Shown here one piece after another: positions 15,770 through 24,463 of a stretch of DNA of 64,000 nucleotides. The DNA lies in the NCBI RefSeq assembly GCF_009687865.1, contig NZ_BLAE01000025.1, positions 49,461 through 113,460 on the forward strand, read 5' to 3'. Source of the stretch: Acrocarpospora macrocephala. GTDB lineage: Bacteria; Actinomycetota; Actinomycetes; Streptosporangiales; Streptosporangiaceae. Numbering within the stretch: position 1 is the first letter of the stretch; each line of letters begins with the position of its first letter. Position numbers and translations under genes: made by a program. The notes under the pieces were generated by a model. It was not told the DNA's origin. It did not search any database and saw nothing but the letters and a program-made list of their open reading frames with translations.

Positions 15770-16189
15770 ATGAAGTCACTGATCGCCCTGCTCGCGCTGG
15801 CGGCGGCCGCGTGTTCCGGTGCTGTCCGCGTGGATCCGCCGAGCCCGCCCGCGGAGAGCAAGGTCGCGTGCGAGCGGCTGAGCCAGGCGTTGCCCCGCGA
15901 GCTGGACGGGGAGCGCCGGGTGCCGTCCGAGCCTCCGTCGCCGTATGTGGCGGTCTGGGGGGCCGGGCAGATCACGCTGCGCTGTGGCGTGGAGCGTCCG
16001 GCGGCGATGTCCCCCACGGACATGGTGGACGAGATCAACGGGGTCGCCTGGTATGCCGATCCGTACAAACCCACGCTGTTCACGTCGGTGAACCGGGAGG
16101 CGTACGTCCAGGTGACGATCTCGGTCGCCCACAAGCCGGGCGACGTCCTGGTGGAACTGGCCGATCCGATCAAGGCTTCAATTCCCTAG
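15770..16189 (+). CDS. DUF3515 lipoprotein
   Basis: A 139-aa protein. The start is the ATG at 15770, giving MKSLIALLALAAAACSG, a short signal peptide with a lipobox ending at Cys, so it should be lipid-anchored on the outer face of the membrane. The mature part contains two further cysteines (KVACERL and ITLRCGVERP) and the GxGQITLRCG-type motif that characterises DUF3515, an actinobacterial family of unknown role found beside thiL and ddl. An upstream in-frame ATG at 15740 would remove the signal peptide character. It is probably co-transcribed with the RAM-domain gene. Confidence 0.88.
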   Translation: MKSLIALLALAAAACSGAVRVDPPSPPAESKVACERLSQALPRELDGERRVPSEPPSPYVAVWGAGQITLRCGVERPAAMSPTDMVDEINGVAWYADPYKPTLFTSVNREAYVQVTISVAHKPGDVLVELADPIKASIP

Positions 16190-16258
16190 CCCCATATTTC
16201 GCGCATAGCCTATCCGCAATCGATCGACAAAGACGAACATGATGCGCAAAATACAGGG

Positions 16259-17353
16259 CTAGCGCAGCCCGGTCGGCCTATGCAGAGCGAGTTGAATCAA
16301 CCGGTCCACTAGCTGCCCGTAGGACAGCCCGGTCGCCGCCCACAATTGCGGCGCGACCGACAGCGAGGTGAATCCGGGCATCGTGTTGATCTCGTTCAGG
16401 ATCAGCTCGCCTGACGGCGTGTAGAAGAAGTCCACCCGGGACAGCCCCTCGCAGCCCAGCGCCTCGTACGCGCGGATCGCCATCGCCCGCAGCTCCGCCG
16501 TGGTCCCGGCCGGCAGGTCCGCCGGAACCTCCAGCGCCATCTGATCGGCGTAGTACTTGGCCTCGAAGTCGAAGAACTCCTGACCGCCCTGGACCAGCAC
16601 CTCGCCGGGCAGGCTCGCCTCCGGCGCGGCGTCGCCGAGCGACTCCAGCACCGCGCACTCGATCTCCCGCCCGCCGATGGCGGCCTCCACCAGCACCTTC
16701 GGATCGTGCTCCCGGGCGAACTCGACCGCCGCCTCCAGCTCCTCCTGCGTGCTCGCCTTGCGGATGCCCTGCGATGATCCGGCCCGCGCGGGCTTGACGA
16801 ACACCGGCCAGCCCAGCTCCTCGATCTCCTTGAGCACCCGGGGCCGATCGGTCCGCCAGGCCCGGTCCGGCACCACGACGTAGGGCCCGACCGGCAGCCC
16901 CGCCGACTTCAGCACCAGTTTCATGTACGCCTTGTCCATGCCGACCGCACTGGCCAGCACCCCAGACCCGACATACGGCACACCCGCCATCTCCAGCAAT
17001 CCTTGCAGCGTGCCGTCCTCCCCGAACGGCCCGTGCAGCACCGGGAACACCACGTCCACGTCCCCCAGCGAGCGCGGGATCTCCCCCGGCTCCAGCGCCA
17101 CCACGCTCCTGGAGGCGGACGGCAGCGCCAGCTCCGCGCCCGAGGTGTCCACTTCGGGCAGCCGGGTGCCCTCGATCGCGTAACTCTGGTCCGGCGCGGC
17201 CAGCACCCAGCGCCCATCCTGGGCGATCCCGATCGGCACGACCTCGTACGCGTCCCGGTCGATCACCTCGAGCACGCTGCCCGCCCCCATCAGGGAAACC
17301 GCGTGCTCCGAGTTGCGCCCGCCGAATACCACCGCTACGCGAATCTTGCTCAT
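16259..17353 (-). CDS. ddl: D-alanine--D-alanine ligase
   Basis: ATP-grasp enzyme that makes the D-Ala-D-Ala dipeptide for peptidoglycan. Motifs: VVFGGRNSEHAVSL at the N-terminus, PVLHGPFGEDGTLQGLLE, GSGVLASAVGMDKAYMK, the ATP-grasp lysines (VFVKPARAGSSQGI) and the C-terminal metal site LNEINTMPGFT. Residues that define vancomycin-type D-Ala-D-Lac ligases are not apparent, so an ordinary D-Ala ligase is most likely. It is 364 aa, normal for actinobacteria. It is the last gene of a tight minus-strand run plsC-gpsA-PLP protein-ddl (gaps of 20-40 bp). Confidence 0.97.
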   Translation of the reverse strand: MSKIRVAVVFGGRNSEHAVSLMGAGSVLEVIDRDAYEVVPIGIAQDGRWVLAAPDQSYAIEGTRLPEVDTSGAELALPSASRSVVALEPGEIPRSLGDVDVVFPVLHGPFGEDGTLQGLLEMAGVPYVGSGVLASAVGMDKAYMKLVLKSAGLPVGPYVVVPDRAWRTDRPRVLKEIEELGWPVFVKPARAGSSQGIRKASTQEELEAAVEFAREHDPKVLVEAAIGGREIECAVLESLGDAAPEASLPGEVLVQGGQEFFDFEAKYYADQMALEVPADLPAGTTAELRAMAIRAYEALGCEGLSRVDFFYTPSGELILNEINTMPGFTSLSVAPQLWAATGLSYGQLVDRLIQLALHRPTGLR

Positions 17354-17393
17354 GACGCCCGAATCTACCCTGTGTGGTGGTCAAAACGCCTTG

Positions 17394-18569
17394 TCAGCCA
17401 CGCGTGGGCGACACGGACCGAAGCGCGTCGAGTGCCTGGGTCGTGTCGGCGATCAGGTCCTCCGCGTCCTCAAGCCCGATCGAGAACCGTACGGCCGCCG
17501 CGTCCACGCCCGCCACCTCCTCAACCGAGGCCAGGTGGGCGACCTTGGTGTGGGTGCCGCCCATCGAGGTGGCGATCCTGACCATCCGCAGGGCGTCGGC
17601 GAGGGCGACCCCGGCCTCGTACCCACCGTACGGCGTGACCGTGACGATCGCCCCGAACCGGGGTCCCTCTGGCCCCGAGTCGAACAGCAGCCGGGCCAGC
17701 TGGTGCCCGGGATGGGAGGGCAGGCCCGGATAGTCCACCCGCCGGACCGCCGGATGCTTGGCGATCGCGGCCGCGAACACGAGCGCGGTCGAGCACATCC
17801 GGCGAACCCGCAGCGTCAGCGTCTCCAGGCCGCGCCTGAGCAGGTAGGCGTCGTCGGGGGAAAGTGACGCCCCGGTGTCGACGCGCACCTCGCGGACCTG
17901 GTCGATCAGGTCGGGGCGGCCGACCACGACGCCGCCGGTGCAGTCGTCGTGGCCGCCGATGTACTTGGTGGCCGAGTGCACGACCAGGTCGGCGCCGTGC
18001 TCCAGCGGGCGGCAGACGATCGGGGTGGCGAGGGTGGAGTCGACCACCAGCAGGGCGCCCGCCTCCCGGGCGACCCGGTAGAGGCCGCGGATGTCGGCTA
18101 CGGCCATGGTCGGGTTGGCTAGGGTCTCGGCGTACACGATCTTGGTGTTGGGGCGGACGGCGGCGCGCACGCGCCGTACATCGGCGTAGTCGACGAAGTC
18201 GGCGGTGACGCCGAAGCGGGAGAGCACGTTGGTGAGCAGCGCGTGGGCGCGGCCGTAGAGGGGAGCGACGACGTGCGCGCCGGAGCGCAGGAAGGTCAGC
18301 AGCACGGTGTTGATCGCCGCGATGCCGGAGGAGAACGCCTGGCCGGCCACGTCCTCGGGGGCGGCGGCCCCTTCCAGGGAGGCCACGCCGGCGGCGAACG
18401 CGGCCACGGTGGGGTTGTCGATGTGGCTGACGTGCTCAGACGTGCTGTCGAAGGTCCAGGCCGCGGAGCGCCAGACCGGCGGGCCGATCGGGACCTGCCG
18501 TGGCGTTGTCGCGGCGGGCAGGTGGACCGCCCTGGAGTTCTCGCCGAGTCGTCTCCGGCTGCGCTTCAC
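17394..18569 (-). CDS. Cys/Met-metabolism PLP-dependent protein lacking the usual Tyr-x-Arg phosphate motif
   Basis: Fold-type I PLP protein of the cystathionine gamma-synthase/lyase family, 391 aa. The Schiff-base lysine is in VVHSATKYIGGHDD (about residue 208), preceded by VVDSTLATP with the Asp that pairs with the pyridine nitrogen. In characterised members a YSR motif just before NPT contributes Tyr and Arg from the partner subunit to hold the PLP phosphate and substrate; here the segment reads VSHIDNPT, so both residues are replaced. It also lacks the Arg after NPT. Substrate specificity or even activity is therefore open. GTG start; lies 30 bp after gpsA. Confidence 0.85.
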   Translation of the reverse strand: MKRSRRRLGENSRAVHLPAATTPRQVPIGPPVWRSAAWTFDSTSEHVSHIDNPTVAAFAAGVASLEGAAAPEDVAGQAFSSGIAAINTVLLTFLRSGAHVVAPLYGRAHALLTNVLSRFGVTADFVDYADVRRVRAAVRPNTKIVYAETLANPTMAVADIRGLYRVAREAGALLVVDSTLATPIVCRPLEHGADLVVHSATKYIGGHDDCTGGVVVGRPDLIDQVREVRVDTGASLSPDDAYLLRRGLETLTLRVRRMCSTALVFAAAIAKHPAVRRVDYPGLPSHPGHQLARLLFDSGPEGPRFGAIVTVTPYGGYEAGVALADALRMVRIATSMGGTHTKVAHLASVEEVAGVDAAAVRFSIGLEDAEDLIADTTQALDALRSVSPTRG

Positions 18570-18599
18570 CGGCGGTTCACCAGCTTCTTCAATCGGGAT

Positions 18600-19607
18600 T
18601 TACACGCCATATCGCTCTGGCTTGGGTGTTCGTGACATCAACAGCATCGCGGCCTCGGCCGGGGTCATGCCGTCGTGCACGACCCCCACCACGACCTCGG
18701 TGATCGGCATCTCCACGTCGTGCTTGGCGGCCAGATCCAGCACCGACTCGCAGGATTTCACGCCCTCGGCGGTCTGCTTGGTGGCCGCCACCACCTCGGC
18801 CATCGTCATGCCGCGCCCGAGATTCTCCCCGAACGTGCGGTTGCGGGACAGCGGCGAGGTGCAGGTCGCGATCAGATCGCCCATCCCGGCCAGACCGGCG
18901 AACGTGTGCTGGTCGGCGCCCAGCGCCGCGCCCAGCCGGGAGATCTCCGCAAGACCGCGCGTCATGAGCGTGGCCCGCAGGTTGTCCCCGAGCCCCATCC
19001 CGACCGCCACCCCGACCGCGAGCGCGATCACGTTCTTGACCGCGCCGCCCAGCTCCACCCCGACCACGTCGGGATTGGTGTAGGTCCGGAACCACGGCAG
19101 GTGGCAGGCCTCCTGGAAACGGTCGGCCACCATCGTGTCCGAGCAGGCCACCACGGCGGCGGCGGGCTGCCGCTGGGCCAGCTCGCCCACCAGGTTGGGC
19201 CCCGACACCACGGCCACCCGCCCCGGCGGCACCTCCGCCACCTCCACGATGACCTCGCTCATCCGCTTGGTGGTGCCCAGCTCGATGCCCTTCATCAGGC
19301 TGACCAGGACCGCTTCCGGCGGCAGGAACGGCTTCCACGCGGCCAGGTTCGCGCGCAGCGTCTGGGCCGGCACGGCCAGCACCACGAAATCGGCCCCGGC
19401 CATCGCCTCGGCCGGGTCGGTGGTGGCCCGCAGATTCTCGGGCAGCCGGAGTCCCGGCAGGTAATCGGGGTTCTCATGGTCACGGTCGATGGCGTGGACG
19501 ATCTCCGCGCGCCGCCCCCACAGCGTCGTCCGGGTGCCCGCCTCGGCGAGGATCATCCCGAATGTCGTCCCCCACGAGCCGGTTCCGAGCACGGCAGCCT
19601 TGGTCAT
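18600..19607 (-). CDS. gpsA: Glycerol-3-phosphate dehydrogenase [NAD(P)+]
   Basis: Makes sn-glycerol 3-phosphate from dihydroxyacetone phosphate for phospholipid synthesis. N-terminal Rossmann motif VLGTGSWGTTFGMILA, then SGPNLVGELA (GPN motif) and the catalytic Lys in GGAVKNVIALAVG; the C-terminal helical domain has GMGDLIATCTSPLSRNR. 335 aa, full length. It lies 20 bp downstream of plsC, matching the metabolic order (glycerol 3-phosphate made by GpsA, second acylation by PlsC). The N-terminal Leu in the GPN loop (NLVGE instead of NFAxE) is a small departure from the common sequence. Confidence 0.97.
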   Translation of the reverse strand: MTKAAVLGTGSWGTTFGMILAEAGTRTTLWGRRAEIVHAIDRDHENPDYLPGLRLPENLRATTDPAEAMAGADFVVLAVPAQTLRANLAAWKPFLPPEAVLVSLMKGIELGTTKRMSEVIVEVAEVPPGRVAVVSGPNLVGELAQRQPAAAVVACSDTMVADRFQEACHLPWFRTYTNPDVVGVELGGAVKNVIALAVGVAVGMGLGDNLRATLMTRGLAEISRLGAALGADQHTFAGLAGMGDLIATCTSPLSRNRTFGENLGRGMTMAEVVAATKQTAEGVKSCESVLDLAAKHDVEMPITEVVVGVVHDGMTPAEAAMLLMSRTPKPERYGV

Positions 19608-19627
19608 TCCCTCACCGTACGCCGAAG

Positions 19628-20326
19628 TCAGCCGTTAGCGCGGGCGCCGGGGACCTTCTCGCCCCGCAGCTCCGCCAGCTGCGCGGTTATCGCCGCCATG
19701 ATGTCGGCGGTCGCGTCCCGGAGCACGTCAGGGCTCATGCCGTGATACCGCGACAGATCGACCGGCGGCCCGGCGAGCGCCCGGAACGTCTTGCGGGGAA
19801 ACAGCCGGATCTTCTTCTCGCCGTACGGCAACAGCTCCTGGGCCCCCCAATGAGCGATCGGGACGACCTTGGCCCCGGTGGTCAGCGCCAGCCGGGCGAC
19901 TCCCGTCTTGCCGGTCATCGGCCACAGGTCCGGATCGCGGGTGATCGTGCCCTCCGGGTAGAAGAGCACGCACCCGCCCTCCCGCAGCCGCTGCTCGGCG
20001 AGGGCCAGCGACTCGGTCGCCGCCGCGCTGCCGCGCTCGACCGGGATCGCCCGCAGCGAGCGGACCAGGTAGCCGAGCACCGGCACCCGGAACAGGCCCG
20101 CCTTGGCCAGGATGACCGGCCAGCGGCCGTTGACGTGCAGGTAGTGCGAGAGCAGCACCGGATCGGTCCACGACAGGTGGTTGGCCGCCACGATCACCCC
20201 GCCCTGCCGGGGGATCAGGTCGCCGCGCCGCCAGTCACGCTTGACCAGCAGCAGGGACAGCGGCTTGACGATCACGATGGCGACCGCTTCCCAGAAGCGG
20301 GTGGGTCGTCCGGCGCGGCGGCTCAT
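19628..20326 (-). CDS. plsC: 1-acyl-sn-glycerol-3-phosphate acyltransferase
   Basis: Converts lysophosphatidic acid to phosphatidic acid at the membrane. Acyltransferase block I NHLSWTDPVLL (HxxxxD) is at about residues 50-60, block III FYPEGTITRD holds the EGT motif, and a hydrophobic N-terminal segment (AVAIVIVKPLSLLL) anchors it. 232 aa. It is the first gene of the plsC-gpsA-PLP-ddl run and is divergent from cofC/fbiD, so the promoter lies in 20327-20418. Confidence 0.93.
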   Translation of the reverse strand: MSRRAGRPTRFWEAVAIVIVKPLSLLLVKRDWRRGDLIPRQGGVIVAANHLSWTDPVLLSHYLHVNGRWPVILAKAGLFRVPVLGYLVRSLRAIPVERGSAAATESLALAEQRLREGGCVLFYPEGTITRDPDLWPMTGKTGVARLALTTGAKVVPIAHWGAQELLPYGEKKIRLFPRKTFRALAGPPVDLSRYHGMSPDVLRDATADIMAAITAQLAELRGEKVPGARANG

Positions 20327-20418
20327 CGTATTTCCTCACCTGTCCCCAAATCACCGGGTCTGTGCGGGGCCAGTCTCCCGGTTGCGCCGCGCCGATGTCG
20401 AGGCGGGATGCTGGGGTA

Positions 20419-21054
20419 ATGCAGGAAGCACGCTGGTCGATCGTCATCCCCGTGAAGACCCTCATCAGGGCGAAAACCCGGCTCGCGGGCGCGGCGGGCG
20501 CGCACCGCGAGGATCTCGCGGTGGCCGTCGCCGCCGACACCGCCTCGGCGGCCCTGGCCTGCCCGCTCGTGGCCCGTGTGATCGTGGTCACCGCCGACCC
20601 GATCCCCGCCACCCGCCTGGCCCTGCTGGGCGCCGTCGTGGTCCCCGACCCCGACAAAGGCCTCAACACCGCCCTCCGCGCGGGCTTCACCGAGTCCGTA
20701 CGGCTTGCGCCCCGCGACCCGGTAGCCGCCCTCCAGGCCGACCTGCCCGCGCTCCGCCCCGCCGAGCTCGCCCGCGCCCTCACCGCCGCCGCCGAGTTCG
20801 ACGAGTCCTTCGTCCCCGACGCGCCGGGCGTCGGCACCACGCTCTACGCCACCGGCCCGGGCATCCCGTTCCGCCCCCGCTTCGGCGGCGAGTCCCGGGC
20901 CCGGCATCTGTCCTGCGGGGCGAAGGAGTTGCTCCTGGACGGCATCGACTCGGTCCGGCGCGACGTGGACACGGTCGAGGATCTGCGTGCGGCGGCGGCG
21001 CTCGGCCTTGGCCCGCACACCGCCGCCGTGGCCGCCAGGTTCCTAGTGGGTTGA
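20419..21054 (+). CDS. fbiD: 2-phospho-L-lactate / phosphoenolpyruvate guanylyltransferase (CofC/FbiD)
   Basis: Nucleotidyltransferase that activates phospholactate or phosphoenolpyruvate with GTP for coenzyme F420 synthesis; actinobacterial FbiD uses PEP. The protein has the family N-terminus WSIVIPVKTLIRAKTRLAG, ALQADLPALRPAEL (metal-binding Asp of the nucleotidyltransferase fold) and DAPGVGTTLYA followed by FGGESRARH. Start ATG at 20419 (211 aa) rather than the earlier in-frame ATGs, because homologues start at this point. The C-terminus overlaps the tail of the converging MFS gene by 12 bases. No other F420 genes are in the window. Confidence 0.93.
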   Translation: MQEARWSIVIPVKTLIRAKTRLAGAAGAHREDLAVAVAADTASAALACPLVARVIVVTADPIPATRLALLGAVVVPDPDKGLNTALRAGFTESVRLAPRDPVAALQADLPALRPAELARALTAAAEFDESFVPDAPGVGTTLYATGPGIPFRPRFGGESRARHLSCGAKELLLDGIDSVRRDVDTVEDLRAAAALGLGPHTAAVAARFLVG

Positions 21055-22482
21055 TCCCTCCTCCAGCGCCTTCTCCGGCAGCAGGTACGAGACCACGAAG
21101 GTGAGCGCCAGCATGCCGGCCACCACCCAGAGCGTGACCTCCATCGCGTTCTCGAAGCTCGGGCCGGTCGGGACGTCGCCGAGCAGGTCGAAGAAGACCG
21201 TGCCGAGCAGCGCCACCCCGAACGCGTTGCCGAGCTGCTGGATCGCGGTGAGCGTGCCGGAGGCGGAACCGGTCTCCTCGGGCTCGACCCCGGCCAGGAC
21301 CAGGTTGAAGAAGGGCGACATGAGCAGGCCCATGCCGAGGCCGGTGAGCACCAGGGTGGGGGTGAGCTGCCAGGGGGTGACGCCCATTCCGGCGATGTTC
21401 AGGGTGATCCAGACGCCGATCACGCCAAGGATCATGATCGCCGTACCGAGCTGGAAGCAGCGGCGGCCGTACTTGAGCAGCGGCTGCGCCAGTCCGAATC
21501 CGACGATCATGCCGACCGACCAGGGCACGCCGGCGAGCCCGGCCTTGAGCGGGGAGTAGCCGAGGCCGATCTGGGTGTAGAGGTTGAAGACCAGCATGAA
21601 GCCCGACATGCTCGCGAAAAACACCATCCCGGTGGCCAGGCCGCCGTTGAAGGCCCGCTTGCGGAACAGGCTGGGCACGATCAGCGGGTCGCCGCCGGAG
21701 CGGCTGCGGCGCGACTGGTACCAGCCGAACAGGCCGAACATCGCGACGGATGCGGCGATCATCACGAACGCCCACGCGGGCCAGTCGTTCTCCCGGCCCT
21801 GGACCAGCGGATACACGATCAGCAGTCCGGCCGCCGAGGCCAGCGCGACGCCCAGCAGGTCCAGCCGGAGCGGATGCGGCGAGCGTGACTCGGGCAGGAA
21901 GCGCAGCCCGCCCGCGAAGGCGAGCAGGCCCACCGGCAGGTTGATCAGGAAGATCATGCGCCAGCCGGTGCCGAACAGGTCGGCGTCGATCAGCCATCCG
22001 GCCAGGATCGGCCCGCCCACCGAGGCCAGGCCCATGATCGGCCCGAACATGCCGAAGGCGGTGCCCATCTCCTTCGGCGGGAACATCTCCTTGATCATGC
22101 CAAGCCCTTGCGGGATCATCACGGCCGCGAACAGACCTTGCAGCGCGCGTGAGCCGACCAGCATCTCCGGCGACTGGGCGAGCCCGCACAGCAGCGAACC
22201 GAGCGTGAAGCCCGCCGCGCCGATCAGGAACATCCGGCGCCGCCCGTAGATGTCGCCGAGCCGCCCGCCGGTGAGCAAGCCCATCGCCATGGCCAGCATG
22301 TACGCCGCGCCGAGCCACTGCAGCACGCTCGCGGAGCCGCCCAGATCGGCCTGGATGTGCGGACCGGCGATGTTGGTGACCATGGCGTCGATCAGGTCCA
22401 TGATCTCGGCGCCGAGGATCACGAAGAGGGCGGGCCATCGCCAGCGGTAACCGATTATCTCTTCGGTGACTGTCGTGGTCAT
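21043..22482 (-). CDS. DHA2-type MFS drug efflux transporter (14 TMS)
   Basis: A 479-aa membrane protein with about 14 predicted helices. Family motifs: motif C-like region in TMS 5 (GPIMGLASVGGPILAGWLI), motif A GRLGDIYGRRRMFLIG, and D..MVTNIAGPHIQADL in TMS 1, all typical of the EmrB/QacA (DHA2) drug:proton antiporters. ATG 22482 has GGAGG 9 bases upstream; an upstream ATG at 22545 lies inside the operator region. It is divergent from a TetR gene, and three operator-like palindromes sit just upstream of its start, so TetR repression relieved by substrate is likely. Confidence 0.93.
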   Translation of the reverse strand: MTTTVTEEIIGYRWRWPALFVILGAEIMDLIDAMVTNIAGPHIQADLGGSASVLQWLGAAYMLAMAMGLLTGGRLGDIYGRRRMFLIGAAGFTLGSLLCGLAQSPEMLVGSRALQGLFAAVMIPQGLGMIKEMFPPKEMGTAFGMFGPIMGLASVGGPILAGWLIDADLFGTGWRMIFLINLPVGLLAFAGGLRFLPESRSPHPLRLDLLGVALASAAGLLIVYPLVQGRENDWPAWAFVMIAASVAMFGLFGWYQSRRSRSGGDPLIVPSLFRKRAFNGGLATGMVFFASMSGFMLVFNLYTQIGLGYSPLKAGLAGVPWSVGMIVGFGLAQPLLKYGRRCFQLGTAIMILGVIGVWITLNIAGMGVTPWQLTPTLVLTGLGMGLLMSPFFNLVLAGVEPEETGSASGTLTAIQQLGNAFGVALLGTVFFDLLGDVPTGPSFENAMEVTLWVVAGMLALTFVVSYLLPEKALEEGSTH

Positions 22483-22500
22483 GGGGGGCGACCTCCGGGG

Positions 22501-22551
22501 AGAACAGTGTTCAGAACTCAGTGAACACTGTTCTAGCATGAACACTGTTCA
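22501..22551. promoter_or_regulatory. Three TetR-type operators between efflux MFS and TetR
   Basis: GAACA-N-TGTTC occurs at 22502-22512, 22523-22533 and 22540-22550. The first two sit inside a perfect 13-bp inverted repeat (AGAACAGTGTTCA / TGAACACTGTTCT, 8-bp spacer). Centre-to-centre distances are 21 and 17 bp, so dimers would line up on nearly one DNA face. Placement 20-70 bp upstream of the MFS start suggests direct repression. Confidence 0.8.
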
Positions 22552-22654
22552 GTAGACAAGAGTAGTGTTCGCCTTCACGATCGTTGTTCACTAAAGTGCG
22601 GAGGAGGAGATGATGTAATTCATAGATCACCCGGCTCGGGAGGATGGTGCATCA

Positions 22655-23374
22655 GTGAGCGAGACCGACCTGCCGTCGCCGCCCTGGGACCGCAATCGCC
22701 GGCGGCCTGCCCCCGCGAAGGTGCCCCTCACCCGGGATCGGATCGTCGACGCGGCCTACACCGTGCTCGACCGGGAGGGCTACGACCGCTTCAGCATGCG
22801 GCAGGTCGCGCTTGAGCTCGGGGTCGCCGTGTCGGCGCTCTACGTGCACGTCGCCAACAAGGACGAGCTGTTCGAGCTCATGTACAACCGCACGTTCGTT
22901 GGCGAGGAACTCCCGGATCCCGACCCGGAGAACTGGCAGGAACAGATCAAGGAATTCGCCCGCCGAGGCCGCGCCCGCCTCCGCCAGCACCGAGACCTGG
23001 CCCGCATCTCCATGGCCCACATCCCGTTCACCCCCGAACTCCTCCCCCACGTGGAACGCCTGATGGCCATCTTCCGCTCCAGCGGCATGCCCGACCTGGT
23101 CGCCGCTATGGCCGGAGACCTGCTGTCGACCTACATCGAGGGGTTCTGCCTGGAGGAGAGCATGTGGCTGGAGCGCTACCGGGACATGGACGAGGAAACC
23201 TGGGAAACCAAACGCACCGAAATCATGAACTACTTCGCCGAACTACCACCCGACCGCTTCCCCAACATGGTCGCCATGGCGCCCTACATGGTCGACGAGT
23301 CAAACGACTACCGCTTCGAACTAGGCGTCGACATTCTGGTCCGCGGCCTGGCCTCCTACATTCCGGCCCGCTGA
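22655..23374 (+). CDS. TetR-family repressor, probable regulator of the divergent MFS pump
   Basis: A 239-aa regulator with GTG start (GGGAGG about 12 bases upstream). The helix-turn-helix lies at about residues 29-72: ALTRDRIVDAAYTVL-type first helix, then MRQVALELGVAVSALYVHVANKDEL. The rest is a long helical ligand-binding domain close to the TetR_C group of tetracycline-type repressors (LLSTYIEGFCLEE, GVDILVRGL). It faces the efflux gene across a 170-bp region with three palindromes. The inducing ligand is unknown. Confidence 0.92.
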   Translation: MSETDLPSPPWDRNRRRPAPAKVPLTRDRIVDAAYTVLDREGYDRFSMRQVALELGVAVSALYVHVANKDELFELMYNRTFVGEELPDPDPENWQEQIKEFARRGRARLRQHRDLARISMAHIPFTPELLPHVERLMAIFRSSGMPDLVAAMAGDLLSTYIEGFCLEESMWLERYRDMDEETWETKRTEIMNYFAELPPDRFPNMVAMAPYMVDESNDYRFELGVDILVRGLASYIPAR

Positions 23375-23389
23375 GGTTACGCTGACCAC

Positions 23390-23599
23390 GTGCAGGCCAC
23401 GGTGAAAACCTACGACGCGACGACCCGCTCCGGCTCGGTGTACCTCGACAACGGCACAGAACTCCCCTTCGGCACCGCCGCCTTCGACGCGGGCCCACTG
23501 CGCCTGCTCCGCTCCGGGCAACGCGTCAACATCGTGATGTCCGGGGACCAGATCACGTACGTCACACTGAGCACGTTTCCTGTCCCGAGCTCTGATTGA
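23390..23599 (+). CDS. Cold-shock-like small OB-fold protein
   Basis: A 69-aa protein: MQATVKTYDATTRSGSVYLDNGTELPFGTAAFDAGPLRLLRSGQ region followed by RVNIVMSGDQITYVTLSTF. Spacing of the beta strands and the GTELPFGTAAF loop resemble a shortened cold-shock domain, but the aromatic RNP motifs (GFGFI, VFVHF) are absent, so strong RNA binding is not assured. I recall similar small proteins in the same chromosomal neighbourhood of Streptomyces. GTG start 15 bp after the TetR stop; it may be co-transcribed with it. Confidence 0.75.
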   Translation: MQATVKTYDATTRSGSVYLDNGTELPFGTAAFDAGPLRLLRSGQRVNIVMSGDQITYVTLSTFPVPSSD

Positions 23600-23745
23600 G
23601 CACCGTGGGTCTCCCACCCACCCACCCTTGATTTCATCCCAGGGCTCCGCCCTGCCCCGTCGTTACGCCCTTGGCGGGCAGAACCCGACAAAGGGCTGGT
23701 GGGTGATTCTTCGGGCTCCGCCATCCCTCGTCGTCGTCCGAAGGA
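23600..23745. repeat. Dispersed intergenic repeat, two core copies
   Basis: A CCCACCCACCCACCC run leads to AGGGCTCCGCCCT (core 23642-23652) and CCCCGTCGT, then a second core TCGGGCTCCGCCA at about 23710-23722 followed by CCTCGTCGTCG. Same order of elements as inside thiL. The region down to 23848 holds no gene that I can support. Confidence 0.75.
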
Positions 23746-23848
23746 AGCGGCAGCCCCTGGGTGGTTCCCGGCGACGGCGGATGCTTTGGGCCTGCTGAGT
23801 CAGTTCCTACCGGCACCCCTAAGCCTCCACGAGGGCCGTACATTCGGC

Positions 23849-24463
23849 TCAGGCGTTTCCGGAGGCCACCATGACGCGCAGGACGCTGTCGTGAAAAGCC
23901 GCACCGGCCTCGATGACGCTCATCCTGCCTGCGCTGACCTCCTGGCCCGCGGCGTGGCCCAGGCCGATCGTGGCGGCCACCAGCCACGCCGGCGTCGCGC
24001 CAGGGTCGATCTCGTTGGCCTGCTGGCCGCGCTGGATCAGGCGGTACAGGCTCTCGACGATCGGCAGGTGCCGGTCGTGGTCGTCCTGGGCGTCGTCGGT
24101 GGGAACCGCGGAGGTGAGCAGGATCGGATACCTCTCCAGGACCTGCCAGCTGGCCTGTAGCCACCGCCGCAACGCGGGCACGGCGGGGCCGCTGTCCAGG
24201 TCCGCCGCGTCGAATGCGGCGCGCACCTCGACGATGATCTGGTCGATGGCCGCTTGCAGGAGCGCCTCGCGGTTGGGGTAGTGGGCGTAGATGGTCTGGC
24301 GGGCGACCCCGGCGGCTACCGCGATCTCCTCCATGCTCGCCTCGGGCCGCCGTCCGAGTAGCACGATCGCCGCATCGAGAACCGTCGCCGCACTGCGCTG
24401 GGCATCGGCTCGCCGCGACCGCCGCACACGCCTTGCCTCCGGTATCTCTGACACGCTTGTCAA
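23849..24463 (-). CDS. TetR-family regulator, divergent from the SnoaL-like gene
   Basis: About 204 aa. Helix-turn-helix at residues 25-70 (SAATVLDAAIVLLGRRPEAS, MEEIAVAAGVARQTIYAHYPNREALL). The C-terminal domain is helical with LIQRGQQANEIDPGATPAWL, usual for repressors of small oxidoreductase or NTF2-fold genes. The start is either TTG 24463 or GTG 24454; neither has a ribosome site, and the TTG lies within a palindrome, so the mRNA may be leaderless. Two operator-like sites lie in the 60 bp before the divergent gene. Confidence 0.9.
   Translation of the reverse strand: MTSVSEIPEARRVRRSRRADAQRSAATVLDAAIVLLGRRPEASMEEIAVAAGVARQTIYAHYPNREALLQAAIDQIIVEVRAAFDAADLDSGPAVPALRRWLQASWQVLERYPILLTSAVPTDDAQDDHDRHLPIVESLYRLIQRGQQANEIDPGATPAWLVAATIGLGHAAGQEVSAGRMSVIEAGAAFHDSVLRVMVASGNA

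Noticed and set aside
16259-17353. Vancomycin-type D-Ala-D-Lac ligase
   Set aside because: No vanH/vanX neighbours and ordinary Ddl motifs.
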